From contig NZ_JACHXQ010000001.1 of assembly GCF_014192285.1 (NCBI RefSeq), forward strand, positions 1-64,000: a stretch of 64,000 nucleotides of DNA, read 5' to 3'. The position numbers and the translations under genes were made by a program. This DNA comes from Halomonas fontilapidosi. GTDB lineage: Bacteria; Pseudomonadota; Gammaproteobacteria; Pseudomonadales; Halomonadaceae. The notes beneath the pieces are model-generated. The model saw nothing but the letters and a program-made list of their open reading frames with translations. It did not search any database and was not told the DNA's origin. Shown in pieces: positions 48,721-57,249 of the stretch (within the stretch, counting starts at the first letter, position 1; each line of letters starts with the position of its first letter).

Positions 48721-49272
48721 TCATTCCTGGCCGCTGTCGTCGATAGTGAAGGTGGAAGGCCGGGTCACGGCGGTTACCAGAGTCGTCAGCCAGGCCTCCG
48801 CCAGTGCCAGGCAGAACAGCACGATCCCGGCGAGCATGGCCGTCTGGGGGATCCACAGCGGGATGCTCAGCAGGCCGTAGGAGGTCTCGTTGAAGGCGAT
48901 ACTGTCGTCCAGCAGCCAGTAGAGGTACCAGCCGAGGTAGAGACTGAGGACCAGGGCAACGCTCAGGCAGAAGAGTTCGACGAAGGCGCGCGGTGCGGCG
49001 GGAAGCCGTCCGATCAGCAGCGTCACGCGGATATGGCCGCAGTGGACGAAGGTATAGGCGAGCCCCAGGAAGCTGGCACCCACCAGCAGGAAGCCGGAGA
49101 TTTCCGAGAGACCGGGAATCGCCAGGCCGATGCGGTCGCCGCCGATCCCGGTGGCGACGCGATCGACGATGCGTCCGAGGATCTGGGCGGTGATCAGTGC
49201 GCAGATCAGGCAGAGGCAGAGGGCGGCCAGGTAGCCGCCCAGGTTGTAGAGCGGTCGAAGGCGGTAGGTCAT
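48721..49272 (-). CDS. TRAP transporter small permease (DctQ-type)
   Basis: A 183-residue four-helix membrane protein of the DctQ family, with the characteristic E-x-S-x-F loop (ISGFLLVGASFLGLAYTF) and HIRVTLLIGRLP. The start at 49272 (MTYRLRPLYN) excludes a basic, proline-rich upstream frame that is not protein-like. The next gene, dctM, begins 16 bases after its stop. Confidence 0.9.
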   Translation of the reverse strand: MTYRLRPLYNLGGYLAALCLCLICALITAQILGRIVDRVATGIGGDRIGLAIPGLSEISGFLLVGASFLGLAYTFVHCGHIRVTLLIGRLPAAPRAFVELFCLSVALVLSLYLGWYLYWLLDDSIAFNETSYGLLSIPLWIPQTAMLAGIVLFCLALAEAWLTTLVTAVTRPSTFTIDDSGQE

Positions 49273-49328
49273 GGCAGCGTCCAGAGGTGGCTGCCGGGGC
49301 GACGCGCGCCCCGGCAGGGAGGGGCGGG

Positions 49329-50330
49329 TCAGTCGCGTGCGGCCTGGTAGGCCTCGAGGATGGCGGCTCCCTGGTCGCCGGCACGACCGGCCCACTCCTC
49401 GGTCATGGTTGCGCCGACCTCCTCGAGCAGGTCGGCGAGCTCCGGGGTCGGCTCACTGACCTCGATGCCGTTCTCCTTGAGCACGGCAAGGGCGTCGTCG
49501 GTCTCCTGGCGGCTCATCTCCCAACCGCGTGTCTCGGCCTCGGCGGCCGCGTCCAGCACCGCTTGCTGAGTGGCCTCGTCGAGGCGCGAGAAGGCCTTTT
49601 CGCTGACGATCACCATGTTCTTGGGCAGCCACAGCTGGGCGTGGTTGAAGTGGCTCAGGTAGTCCCAGGCCTTGGTATCGGCGCCGGTGGCCGGCGAGGT
49701 GATCATGGCATCGACGCGGCCGGTGCTGAAGGCGGTGGGGATGTCCGGCACCTCGACCTGGGTCGGCACGGCGCCGACCAGCTGGGCGATCCGCTCGCTG
49801 GCGGTATTGTAGGCGCGCATGCTCAGGTTCTTCAGATCGTCTGGCTCTTCCAGCGGCTGCTGGGTGTAGATCCCCTGGGGCGGCCAGGGAACGGCGAACA
49901 GCAGCTGCAACTGCTGTTCGGCCAGTTCCTCGGCAATGATCTCCCGCGAGGCGTCCCACAGGATCTCGGCATCCTCGTAGCTGGAGGCCAGGTAGGGCAC
50001 GGAATCGACTTCGAAGATCGGGTTCTCGTTGGCCAGGCGCGACATGATCAGCTCGCCGATGGGCACGATGCCGCGTCGAACGGAATTCTTGATCTCGGCA
50101 TGGCCAATCAGTGAGCCGTTGGAGTGCACGGTGATGTCCAGTTCGCCATCGGTGGCCTCTCGCACGTCGTCAGCGAACGCGCGGATGTTCACGGTATGAA
50201 AGGTCATGTCGCCGTAGGGGGTGGGCATGTCCCATTCGGTCGCCGCCTGGGCGATGCCGCCCACGGTGGCTAGGCTGAGACCAAGGGCGGCGGCCGAGGT
50301 CAGAGGCAGAAAGGAGAAGCGAGCAGTCAT
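49329..50330 (-). CDS. TRAP transporter solute-binding protein (DctP-type)
   Basis: A 333-residue periplasmic receptor with signal peptide (cleavage near AQAATEW) and the DctP fold: the substrate-carboxylate Arg is probably in NLSMRAYNTASERIAQLVGA, followed by VPDIPTAFSTGRVDAMITSP. The position divergent from pxpABC suggests 5-oxoproline or a related acid as substrate, which is inference. First gene of the dctPQM-marR unit. Confidence 0.92.
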   Translation of the reverse strand: MTARFSFLPLTSAAALGLSLATVGGIAQAATEWDMPTPYGDMTFHTVNIRAFADDVREATDGELDITVHSNGSLIGHAEIKNSVRRGIVPIGELIMSRLANENPIFEVDSVPYLASSYEDAEILWDASREIIAEELAEQQLQLLFAVPWPPQGIYTQQPLEEPDDLKNLSMRAYNTASERIAQLVGAVPTQVEVPDIPTAFSTGRVDAMITSPATGADTKAWDYLSHFNHAQLWLPKNMVIVSEKAFSRLDEATQQAVLDAAAEAETRGWEMSRQETDDALAVLKENGIEVSEPTPELADLLEEVGATMTEEWAGRAGDQGAAILEAYQAARD

Positions 50331-50470
50331 GTGCGGTACCTCGTGTCGGATTCTTGTTGTCGCGGCAGGCGGTCGGATAGCGAGCCGTCCAGAAGGAGTC
50401 TAGCGAGTGTTCGAGTCGAAGGTTAGGCGGGCGACCGCCGACTGGTCAACGATATGTAGACTAAAGAACG

Positions 50471-50490
50471 ATGTTTCATCGATAAAACAT
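50471..50490. promoter_or_regulatory. 20-bp palindromic operator between dctP and pxpA
   Basis: ATGTTTCATCGATAAAACAT is a near-perfect palindrome: arms ATGTTT/AAACAT, core ATCGAT and a single mismatched pair. It lies in the 201-base region between the divergent TRAP and pxp operons, 42 bases before pxpA. A partly similar segment with AACAT...ATGTT arms follows at 50486-50510. The MarR-type protein encoded at the end of the TRAP operon is the obvious candidate ligand. Confidence 0.6.
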
Positions 50491-50531
50491 TGATAAGTTA
50501 TCGACATGTTCTGGTGTGTAGGAGGTGGATC

Positions 50532-51287
50532 ATGAAGCGCCTGTTGCTCAATGCCGATATGGGCGAGAGCTTCGGCCCCTGGGTCATGGGGATGGACCAC
50601 GAGGTGATGCCCCACGTGGATCTGGCCAACGTGGCCTGCGGGTTCCACGCCTCCGACCCGGACGTGATCCGCATGACCGTGCGTCTGGCCAAGCGCCATG
50701 GCGTCACCGTGGGGGCACATCCCGCCTATCCGGACATGGTTGGCTTCGGGCGCCGCTCCATGGCCTGCTCGGCAGAGGAGGTCGAAAACCTGGTGCTCTA
50801 TCAGGTCGGCGCACTGGCCGGGGTCTGCCGCGCCGAGGGCCTGGAGGTGGGTTACGTCAAGCCACACGGCGCGCTCTACAATGACATGATGCGCGACCCA
50901 GAAATCCTCGAGGCGGTGATGCGCGCGCTGGTGGCCTTCGACGTCCACCTGCCGCTGATGGTGATGGCCACTCGGGATACCGCTCCGGCTCAGGCGATGG
51001 CCGAGCAGCACGGCGTGACCCTGTGGTTTGAGGCCTTCGCCGATCGTGCCTACGACGGCGAGGGGCGGCTGGTCTCACGCCGAGAACTGGGGGCCGTGCA
51101 CCACGACCCCGACGTGATCCTCGACCAGGCGCAGCGCATCGCGCGCGGCTTGCCGCTCACGGCGAGTGACGGCAGCGACCTGGTGCTGGTGGCCGACACG
51201 CTTTGCGTGCACGGCGATAACGCCGAGTCGATCGCCGCCATCAAGGCGATCCGCGATGCGCTCAACGGCCTGGCGAGCGCCTCATGA
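50532..51287 (+). CDS. pxpA: 5-oxoprolinase subunit A
   Basis: LamB/YcsF-family subunit, 251 residues, which with PxpB and PxpC opens 5-oxoproline to glutamate at the cost of ATP. It has the family start [12 protein letters not shown], the metal/substrate stretch [17 protein letters not shown] and [17 protein letters not shown] just upstream fixes the ATG at 50532. The stop overlaps pxpB as ATGA. Confidence 0.95.
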   Translation: MKRLLLNADMGESFGPWVMGMDHEVMPHVDLANVACGFHASDPDVIRMTVRLAKRHGVTVGAHPAYPDMVGFGRRSMACSAEEVENLVLYQVGALAGVCRAEGLEVGYVKPHGALYNDMMRDPEILEAVMRALVAFDVHLPLMVMATRDTAPAQAMAEQHGVTLWFEAFADRAYDGEGRLVSRRELGAVHHDPDVILDQAQRIARGLPLTASDGSDLVLVADTLCVHGDNAESIAAIKAIRDALNGLASAS

Positions 51288-52012
51288 GCGGCGTTTTCCC
51301 GCCGGGGCTGCCGCGCCTCGAGTCCGCCGGGCTGGACGGCTGGATGGTGCGGCTGTTCGATGCCATCGACGAGGCCAACATGCCCTGGCTGACCGCCCTG
51401 GTGAGAGACTGCGAGAAGGCCTTCGGCGACCAGCTGGTCGATCTGGTCCCGTCCTATACCACCCTGCTGGTGACCTTTGACCCGCTGCGACTCTCGCCCG
51501 GCGAGGCCAGGAAACGGCTGATCGAGCGCCTGCAGTGGCTGCAACCCGACGAGGAGCCGGCCGACGCACCGGTCAAGGAACTGCCGGTCTGGTATGACCC
51601 CGCGGTGGGGCCCGAGTTGTCTCGCCTGGCCGAGCTTGCCGGCATGAGCCTCGAGGAGGTGGTGGCCGGCCACAGTGAGCGAACCTATCGGGTCTTTGCG
51701 CTGGGTTTTGCCCCGGGCTTCGCCTTCATGGGCAGCGTCGATGCCAGGCTCGAGGCGCCACGACTTGCTACCCCGCGTCGGCGCGTGCCGGCAGGCAGTG
51801 TGGCAGTCACCGGGCAGCAGACCGCGGCCTACCCCGCGGTCACGCCGGGCGGCTGGAATCTTATCGGTCGCACCCCGGCGGTGCTCTTCGACCGCGACCG
51901 CGAGGGCTTCAGCCTGTTCCAGGTGGGCGACCGGGTTCGCTTCGTGCCGATCGATCGTGCCGAGTTCGAACGACGGGGGGGCGATACGCGCCCGATGGAG
52001 GAGGAACGATGA
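51284..52012 (+). CDS. pxpB: 5-oxoprolinase subunit B
   Basis: A 242-residue KipI/allophanate-hydrolase-subunit-1 protein with [10 protein letters not shown], the [10 protein letters not shown] and [18 protein letters not shown] motifs. Forms a heterodimer with PxpC. Joined to both neighbours by ATGA overlaps, so stoichiometry is kept by coupling. Confidence 0.95.
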   Translation: MSGVFPPGLPRLESAGLDGWMVRLFDAIDEANMPWLTALVRDCEKAFGDQLVDLVPSYTTLLVTFDPLRLSPGEARKRLIERLQWLQPDEEPADAPVKELPVWYDPAVGPELSRLAELAGMSLEEVVAGHSERTYRVFALGFAPGFAFMGSVDARLEAPRLATPRRRVPAGSVAVTGQQTAAYPAVTPGGWNLIGRTPAVLFDRDREGFSLFQVGDRVRFVPIDRAEFERRGGDTRPMEEER

Positions 52013-52944
52013 CGGAGGCAAGCGTTGGACTGCGCGTCACGCGTGCCGGCCCTCTGGCGCTGCTCCAGGATGCCGGGCGCTTCGGGGTGCGACGCCTGGG
52101 CGTGACCCAGGGCGGACCGGTGGACCTGCATGGCTGGGCCTGGGCCAACCATCTAGTGGGTAACGCTTGGGGAGCCCCGGCTCTCGAGGTGACCTTCGGC
52201 GGCCTGGAACTTACCGCCGAGCGCGGCCTGGTGCTCGCCGTGGCCGGGGCCGACCTGTCGGCGACCCTGGACGGTCAGCCGCTGCCCGGCTGGCGCGCGC
52301 TGTTCGTGGAAAGAGGCCAGCAGCTCGCGTTTGGCTCACCCGTCAACGGCCTCAGGGCCTATCTGGCGGTGGCTGGTGGTTTCGCGGCAGCGCCGGTACT
52401 GGGCAGCGTGGCCTGCGTGGCGCGCGAGGGGCTGGGCGGCCATGACGGCCAGGGTCATCGCCTGGCCGAGGGCGACGGCCTGCGGGTCACGCCGCGTCGT
52501 GCTGCCGTCGGCAGGACGGCGCCTCGGGACGACGCGGAGATCGATTATCGCCGTCCGGCCGAGTTGGCGCTGCTGCCCGGTGCCCAGATCGCTGAGTTCA
52601 GCGGGGAGAGTCTCTTCCAGGCGTTCAATGCGTCGTGGCGGGTGGACGATCGCGCCGATCGCATGGGCGTGAGATTGACCGGTCCGACGCTTCAGTGCCG
52701 GATGACCAGCATGATCTCCGAAGGGATCAGCCTGGGCGCCGTGCAGGTGCCGCCCGACGGACAGCCCATCGCGCTGCTGAACGATCGCCAGACCATCGGT
52801 GGCTATCCCCGGCTCGGGGCGCTCACGCCGCTGGCTTGCTCCCGGCTGGCGCAGTGCCTGCCGGGGCAGGAAGTCAGGTTGAACGCCGCCGCGACCGAGA
52901 GTGCCCTGGAGGCGTACCGACGTTTTCGTGGCGGGTTCGCGTGA
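52009..52944 (+). CDS. pxpC: 5-oxoprolinase subunit C
   Basis: A 311-residue KipA/allophanate-hydrolase-subunit-2 protein. GPLALLQDAGRFGVRRLGVTQGG at the N terminus and SEGISLGAVQVPPDGQPIALLNDRQT near residue 240 are diagnostic. Last gene of the pxpABC operon. It ends nine bases before the convergent RHH gene; GCGTGAGA/TCTCACGC arms around both stops may form a shared terminator. Confidence 0.95.
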   Translation: MTEASVGLRVTRAGPLALLQDAGRFGVRRLGVTQGGPVDLHGWAWANHLVGNAWGAPALEVTFGGLELTAERGLVLAVAGADLSATLDGQPLPGWRALFVERGQQLAFGSPVNGLRAYLAVAGGFAAAPVLGSVACVAREGLGGHDGQGHRLAEGDGLRVTPRRAAVGRTAPRDDAEIDYRRPAELALLPGAQIAEFSGESLFQAFNASWRVDDRADRMGVRLTGPTLQCRMTSMISEGISLGAVQVPPDGQPIALLNDRQTIGGYPRLGALTPLACSRLAQCLPGQEVRLNAAATESALEAYRRFRGGFA

Positions 52945-52953
52945 GACACCGAT

Positions 52954-53166
52954 TCAGGCACCCAGGCCACTCTCACGCAGCAGCTGGTCAATGCTGCGCT
53001 CGACGCGAGGCCTTGAGGTATCCTCGAGCAGCAGCTGGGTTTCCAGGTCGGTGAGGCCATCCTGAACCAGACGCTCGATCAGTTCGGCCTTGGTAATGCC
53101 GGTTTGGTGGCTGGCACGCTCCAGACGGGCTTCCAGGTCGCGGGGGAATCTCAGCAAGTGTGGCAT
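52954..53166 (-). CDS. Ribbon-helix-helix DNA-binding protein (antitoxin/CopG-like), no toxin neighbour
   Basis: A 70-residue acidic protein: MPHLLRFPRDLEARLERASH gives a short beta strand followed by a helix, then TGITKAELIERLVQDGL as the second RHH helix, and a C-terminal tail rich in Leu and Glu. This resembles CopG/RelB/ParD-type antitoxins or autoregulated RHH repressors. GGAGAC lies before the ATG at 53166. No toxin-sized frame adjoins it, so it may be an orphan regulator. Confidence 0.7.
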   Translation of the reverse strand: MPHLLRFPRDLEARLERASHQTGITKAELIERLVQDGLTDLETQLLLEDTSRPRVERSIDQLLRESGLGA

Positions 53167-53349
53167 GTCGTTGTCTCCGTAATGGCCCGCTCCCGGGCGG
53201 CCTGATCCTTCTGACACCATAAAATGCCGGTTGGGTGCTGTCACGCCCTCGAGTCTCTCGGGCCGGGGTGACAGCATCATGACAGCGTAGGAATTCGTCA
53301 CCCTGCGCAGGGACGGGGGCAGGTCAGGCGTGCTGATCAACGGTCGCCC

Positions 53350-54036
53350 TCAAGCAAGCCCTTGGCGACGCATGACGTCGGTGATGATGGGGACCGGCGT
53401 CATCAGATGCTCGCGCATCATCCTGGCGGCGCGCTGGGCATCGCGGGAGAGAATGACCTCCACCAGGGCGGCATGTTCGCGCCGCTTGCGTTCGAGGGCC
53501 TCGGCAGAGAAGACCGTCTCGCGCAGCCAGAGGTGACGATACCGCTCCACCTGGTCGAACAGGCTCTCGCGGACCTTCATCAGATGGGGGGAGTTGCAGC
53601 CGGCGGCGATGGCGGTATGGAAGGTCTTGTGGCGAGTATCCCAAACATCGAGCAGCTCCTCTGAACTGTTGACTTCCGTCACCTTCGCCAGCGTATGGGC
53701 CTTGGCCAGAATCTCGGCCTCCCAGTCGTCGCCGCCGCGTTGAATGGCGAGTTCCAGGACCAAGCCTTCCAGCTGGGCCCGAGCATCATAGAGGTCGGCG
53801 AGCTCCGACAGTGACATGGGCGCGACCCGGTAGCCGCGCTGGCTGATGGCCACCACCAGACTCTCGGCCACCAGCTGCGAGAGGGCTTCGCGCAGGGGGC
53901 CGATGCCCAGCCCGTAGCGGTCCTTCAGGCCGCTCATCAGCAGCTTCTCGCCGGGCGTGAAAACGCCGCGGATGATGTCGCGTTTCAACCAGTGGTAGGC
54001 ACTGACGCCCAGATTCTGTTTCGATGAGGTATCCAT
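53350..54036 (-). CDS. GntR-family (FCD) regulator, CsiR/GlaR-like
   Basis: A 228-residue FadR-type regulator: N-terminal winged helix (about 12-78, LKRDIIRGVFTPGEKLLMSGLKDRYGLGIGPLREALSQL) and C-terminal FCD helical effector domain (about 85-215) with metal-binding Asp/His positions in WDTRHKTFHTAI and REHAALVEVI. The sequence resembles CsiR/GlaR, which represses glutarate and L-2-hydroxyglutarate catabolism. It is divergent from lhgO with 143 bases between starts, which strongly supports that role. Confidence 0.83.
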   Translation of the reverse strand: MDTSSKQNLGVSAYHWLKRDIIRGVFTPGEKLLMSGLKDRYGLGIGPLREALSQLVAESLVVAISQRGYRVAPMSLSELADLYDARAQLEGLVLELAIQRGGDDWEAEILAKAHTLAKVTEVNSSEELLDVWDTRHKTFHTAIAAGCNSPHLMKVRESLFDQVERYRHLWLRETVFSAEALERKRREHAALVEVILSRDAQRAARMMREHLMTPVPIITDVMRRQGLA

Positions 54037-54179
54037 GGCGCGCTATCGTTCCGAATGTAACAGCCATCATACCCAATCATCGCCAGTGTGGTGAATCGTG
54101 TCGTGGTATAGCAAAAAATGGAAACAGTTCGGGATCATGGATATTCTCCCATCTGATGCCTGTCATACCGAGGTAAGCC

Positions 54180-55379
54180 GTGTACGACTTCGTGATCATC
54201 GGCGGGGGGATCCTCGGCATGTCCACCGCCATGCAGCTGAGCGAGACCTTTCCTGACCGTCGCATCCTGCTGCTGGAAAAGGAGCCGCATGTGGCCCGCC
54301 ATCAGAGCGGCCGCAACAGCGGCGTGATTCATGCCGGCATCTACTATCCCCCCGGCAGCCTCAAGGCGCGCTTCTGTCGAGAGGGAAACCGGGCGACCAA
54401 GGCATTCTGCGACGAGCATGGCATCGAGACCCGGACGTGTGGAAAGTTGCTGGTCGCCACCAACAACTTGGAACTCGAGCGCATGCAGGGGCTCTGGGAG
54501 CGCACCGCCGCCAACGGCCTGGAGCGCGAGTGGCTCTCCGGCGAGGCACTTCGCGAGCGGGAGCCGGCGATCAGCGGCGTCGGGGCGCTGTTCGTGCCCT
54601 CCAGCGGCATCGTCGACTATACCCGAGTCACTCGCGCCATGGCCGACACCTTCGAGCAGCGTGGTGGCCAGATCCGTTTCGAGCAGGAGGTGACCGGCAT
54701 CGACGAGCGCCCCGGCGAGGTCGTGATCAAGACCCGTGACGCGGAGTACTCGGCGCGCTACCTGATTTCCTGTGCGGGGCTGATGGCCGATCGCATAGTG
54801 AGGATGCTGGGGCGCCATCCCGGCTTCATCATCTGCCCGTTCCGCGGCGAGTACTTCCGTCTGCCCGAGCAGCGTGACGGGATCGTCCAGCATCTGGTCT
54901 ACCCGATACCCGACCCGGCCATGCCCTTTCTCGGCGTTCATCTGACGCCGATGATCGGTGGTGGCATCAGCATCGGTCCCAATGCCGTGCTGGCGCTGGC
55001 GCGCGAGGGGTATCGCAAGCGGGACGTCTCGCTGCCGGATGTGGCGCGCCTCTTTACGCACCCGGGGGTGTGGCGGATGCTGGCCGACAACGTGCGCCCT
55101 GGGCTGGCGGAGTTGCGCAACACCTTCTCCCGTCGCCGTTACCTGGCGCTGGTGCGTAGCTACTGTCCCGAGCTGACCCTCGATGATCTGCAGCCCTGGC
55201 CTGCCGGCGTGCGCGCCCAGGCCGTCTCTCGCGATGGTCGGCTGATCGACGACTTCCTGTTCGTCAACACGCGGCGCACCGTCAACGTCTGCAACGCGCC
55301 GTCGCCTGCGGCCACCTCGGCGCTGCCGATCGGGCGCTATATCGTCGACAAGGTCAAGGAGCAGGTAGCGGTCGGCTGA
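54180..55379 (+). CDS. lhgO: L-2-hydroxyglutarate dehydrogenase/oxidase
   Basis: FAD enzyme that oxidises L-2-hydroxyglutarate to 2-oxoglutarate and feeds the quinone pool. The 399-residue protein has the FAD site VIIGGGILGMSTAMQL, the LhgO hallmark ARHQSGRNSGVIHAGIYYPPGSLKA, and C-terminal CNAPSPAATSALPIG. It starts with GTG at 54180, preceded by CGAGG. The csiD glutarate hydroxylase usually upstream in E. coli is absent here. Confidence 0.94.
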   Translation: MYDFVIIGGGILGMSTAMQLSETFPDRRILLLEKEPHVARHQSGRNSGVIHAGIYYPPGSLKARFCREGNRATKAFCDEHGIETRTCGKLLVATNNLELERMQGLWERTAANGLEREWLSGEALREREPAISGVGALFVPSSGIVDYTRVTRAMADTFEQRGGQIRFEQEVTGIDERPGEVVIKTRDAEYSARYLISCAGLMADRIVRMLGRHPGFIICPFRGEYFRLPEQRDGIVQHLVYPIPDPAMPFLGVHLTPMIGGGISIGPNAVLALAREGYRKRDVSLPDVARLFTHPGVWRMLADNVRPGLAELRNTFSRRRYLALVRSYCPELTLDDLQPWPAGVRAQAVSRDGRLIDDFLFVNTRRTVNVCNAPSPAATSALPIGRYIVDKVKEQVAVG

Positions 55380-55386
55380 GCGGTCT

Positions 55387-57156
55387 TCAGGTCGCCTCGG
55401 AAGGCCGCCTCAGCTCCTGCCAGGCGGCGTACGTGCTAAGAAATACCCGGCCGGTAAGATCGTCGAGGAAGTCGCTGCGCTTGAGACGGTCCATCACAGG
55501 CCCCTTGACCTCGGCCAGGTGCAGGGTCACCCCGGAGTCCTCGAGCCTCGCGTTGATGGCCTCCAGACTCTCCAGAGCCGACGCGTCGATCAGGTTGACG
55601 GCCGAGCAGATCAGCACCACGTGCTCGAGCTCCGGGCGACTCGCGACCAGCGTATAGAGGGTGTCCTCCAGGTAGCGGGCATTGGCGAAGTAGAGGCTCT
55701 CGTCGATGCGCAGCATGGCCAGGTGGCTGACGGTCTCGGTCTCGTGGCGCTTGATGCTGCGGAAATGCTCGGTACCCTCGATGCGCCCCACCAGCACGCT
55801 GTGCGGGCGGCTGGTGCGATAGAGGAAGAGCGCGATGGAAAGCAACACCCCCGAGACAATGCCGGCCTCGACCCCCTCCAGCAGGGTCAGCGCGATGGTC
55901 ACGGCCATGGCCGAGAAGTCGCTGCGCGAGTAGCGCCAGGTCTGGCGAAGCAGCGGGATATCCACCAGGGTCAGGATGGAGACGATAATGGTGGCCGCCA
56001 GGGTGGCGATCGGCAGATGCTGCAGCAGGGGAGTCAGCGCCAGCGTCACCGTGCCGATTCCCAGCGCAGCGAATAGCCCGGCCATGGGCGTGCGGGCGCC
56101 AGATTCGAAGTTGATCACCGTGCGCGAGAGCCCCCCGGTGACGGGCATCCCCCCCGAAAAGGCCGCGGCGAGATTGGCGCCCCCCAGGCCCACCAGCTCC
56201 TGATTGGGCGAGATCCGCTCGCGACGCTTGGCGGCCAGCATTTGGGCCATGGAGATCGATTCGACGAACCCCACCACGCTAATCAACAGGGCGGGAATCA
56301 GCAGCGCACGCCACAGCGGCAGATCCAGCGGTGGCAGGCCCAGTGGGGGCAGGCCACCGGGGATGGCGCCGACGACGGCAACGCCCTGCTCCGCTAACCC
56401 CAGCCGCCAGCTTAGCAGCGTCGTTACCACCACCGCGACCACCGGCCCGGTGCGCGCCAGCAGCGAGGCGAACCCCTTGGGCAGCTTCATGGCCCTCAGC
56501 AGCCGTTCCCCGTGACGGCGCATGCCGATCAGGAAGGTCAGGCAGCCCAGGCCAAGCAGCAGAGTCGGCCAGTGTGTGTGCCGCCACTCACCACTCAGGC
56601 TGACGACTAGCTCCAGCGCGTTGTACCCGCTCGCCCCGATGCCCATCAGGTGAGCGGCCTGACTGATGGCGATCAATACCGCCGAGGCGGAGAGGAAGCC
56701 GGCAATGACGGGGTGACTCAGAAAGTTGGCGAAGAAGCCAAGGCGCAGCAGGCCCATGGCCGCGAGCATCAGCCCGGAGAGCAGTGAGAGCACCAGGGCC
56801 GCCTGCAGATAGGCCGTGCTGCCCGGGGCGGCCACTTCCGAGAGTGCCGCCCCGGTCATCAGGGCGATGATTGCCACTGGGCCCACGGCCAGGGTGCGGC
56901 TGGTACCGAGCAGGGCATAGGCAACGGCCGGCAGCAGGCTGGCATAGAGCCCGACCACCGCCGGCAGCCCGGCGAGCAGGGCATAGGCCAGCGATTGGGG
57001 AATCACCATCACGGTGACGATCACCCCGGCCAGCAGGTCGGCACCGGCCAGTCGACGGGTGTAGTGGGGCAGCCAGCTAAGGATCGGCAGGTAGCGCTTG
57101 AGCATCCTTTCTCGCCATGTCGGTGGCAGGGGCGATGGGAATGATTCCCGGAACAT
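55387..57156 (-). CDS. SulP-family anion transporter with STAS domain
   Basis: A 589-residue SLC26/SulP transporter: about 12-14 helices with the SulP motif ADLLAGVIVTVMVIPQSLAYALLAGLP near residue 39 and GLYASLLPAVAYALLGTSR, then a cytoplasmic STAS domain (about 460-570). Substrates in this family include sulfate, bicarbonate and dicarboxylates; none can be chosen. The metY gene next door would fit sulfate. The start at 57156 has only a weak ribosome site; Met18 is a possible alternative. Confidence 0.9.
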   Translation of the reverse strand: MFRESFPSPLPPTWRERMLKRYLPILSWLPHYTRRLAGADLLAGVIVTVMVIPQSLAYALLAGLPAVVGLYASLLPAVAYALLGTSRTLAVGPVAIIALMTGAALSEVAAPGSTAYLQAALVLSLLSGLMLAAMGLLRLGFFANFLSHPVIAGFLSASAVLIAISQAAHLMGIGASGYNALELVVSLSGEWRHTHWPTLLLGLGCLTFLIGMRRHGERLLRAMKLPKGFASLLARTGPVVAVVVTTLLSWRLGLAEQGVAVVGAIPGGLPPLGLPPLDLPLWRALLIPALLISVVGFVESISMAQMLAAKRRERISPNQELVGLGGANLAAAFSGGMPVTGGLSRTVINFESGARTPMAGLFAALGIGTVTLALTPLLQHLPIATLAATIIVSILTLVDIPLLRQTWRYSRSDFSAMAVTIALTLLEGVEAGIVSGVLLSIALFLYRTSRPHSVLVGRIEGTEHFRSIKRHETETVSHLAMLRIDESLYFANARYLEDTLYTLVASRPELEHVVLICSAVNLIDASALESLEAINARLEDSGVTLHLAEVKGPVMDRLKRSDFLDDLTGRVFLSTYAAWQELRRPSEAT

Positions 57157-57249
57157 GTCTACCAGACTAAACGATATTGGTCGCGGGGTTCAGGGTTGGG
57201 TAGCATCGGGGAATCGTTGGATCCGCATGACAACCTGCAAGGACCTATC

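Noticed and set aside
54037..54179. Operator for the CsiR-like regulator
   Set aside because: Several CATACC-type repeats are visible, but no convincing palindrome or match to the CsiR site pattern.
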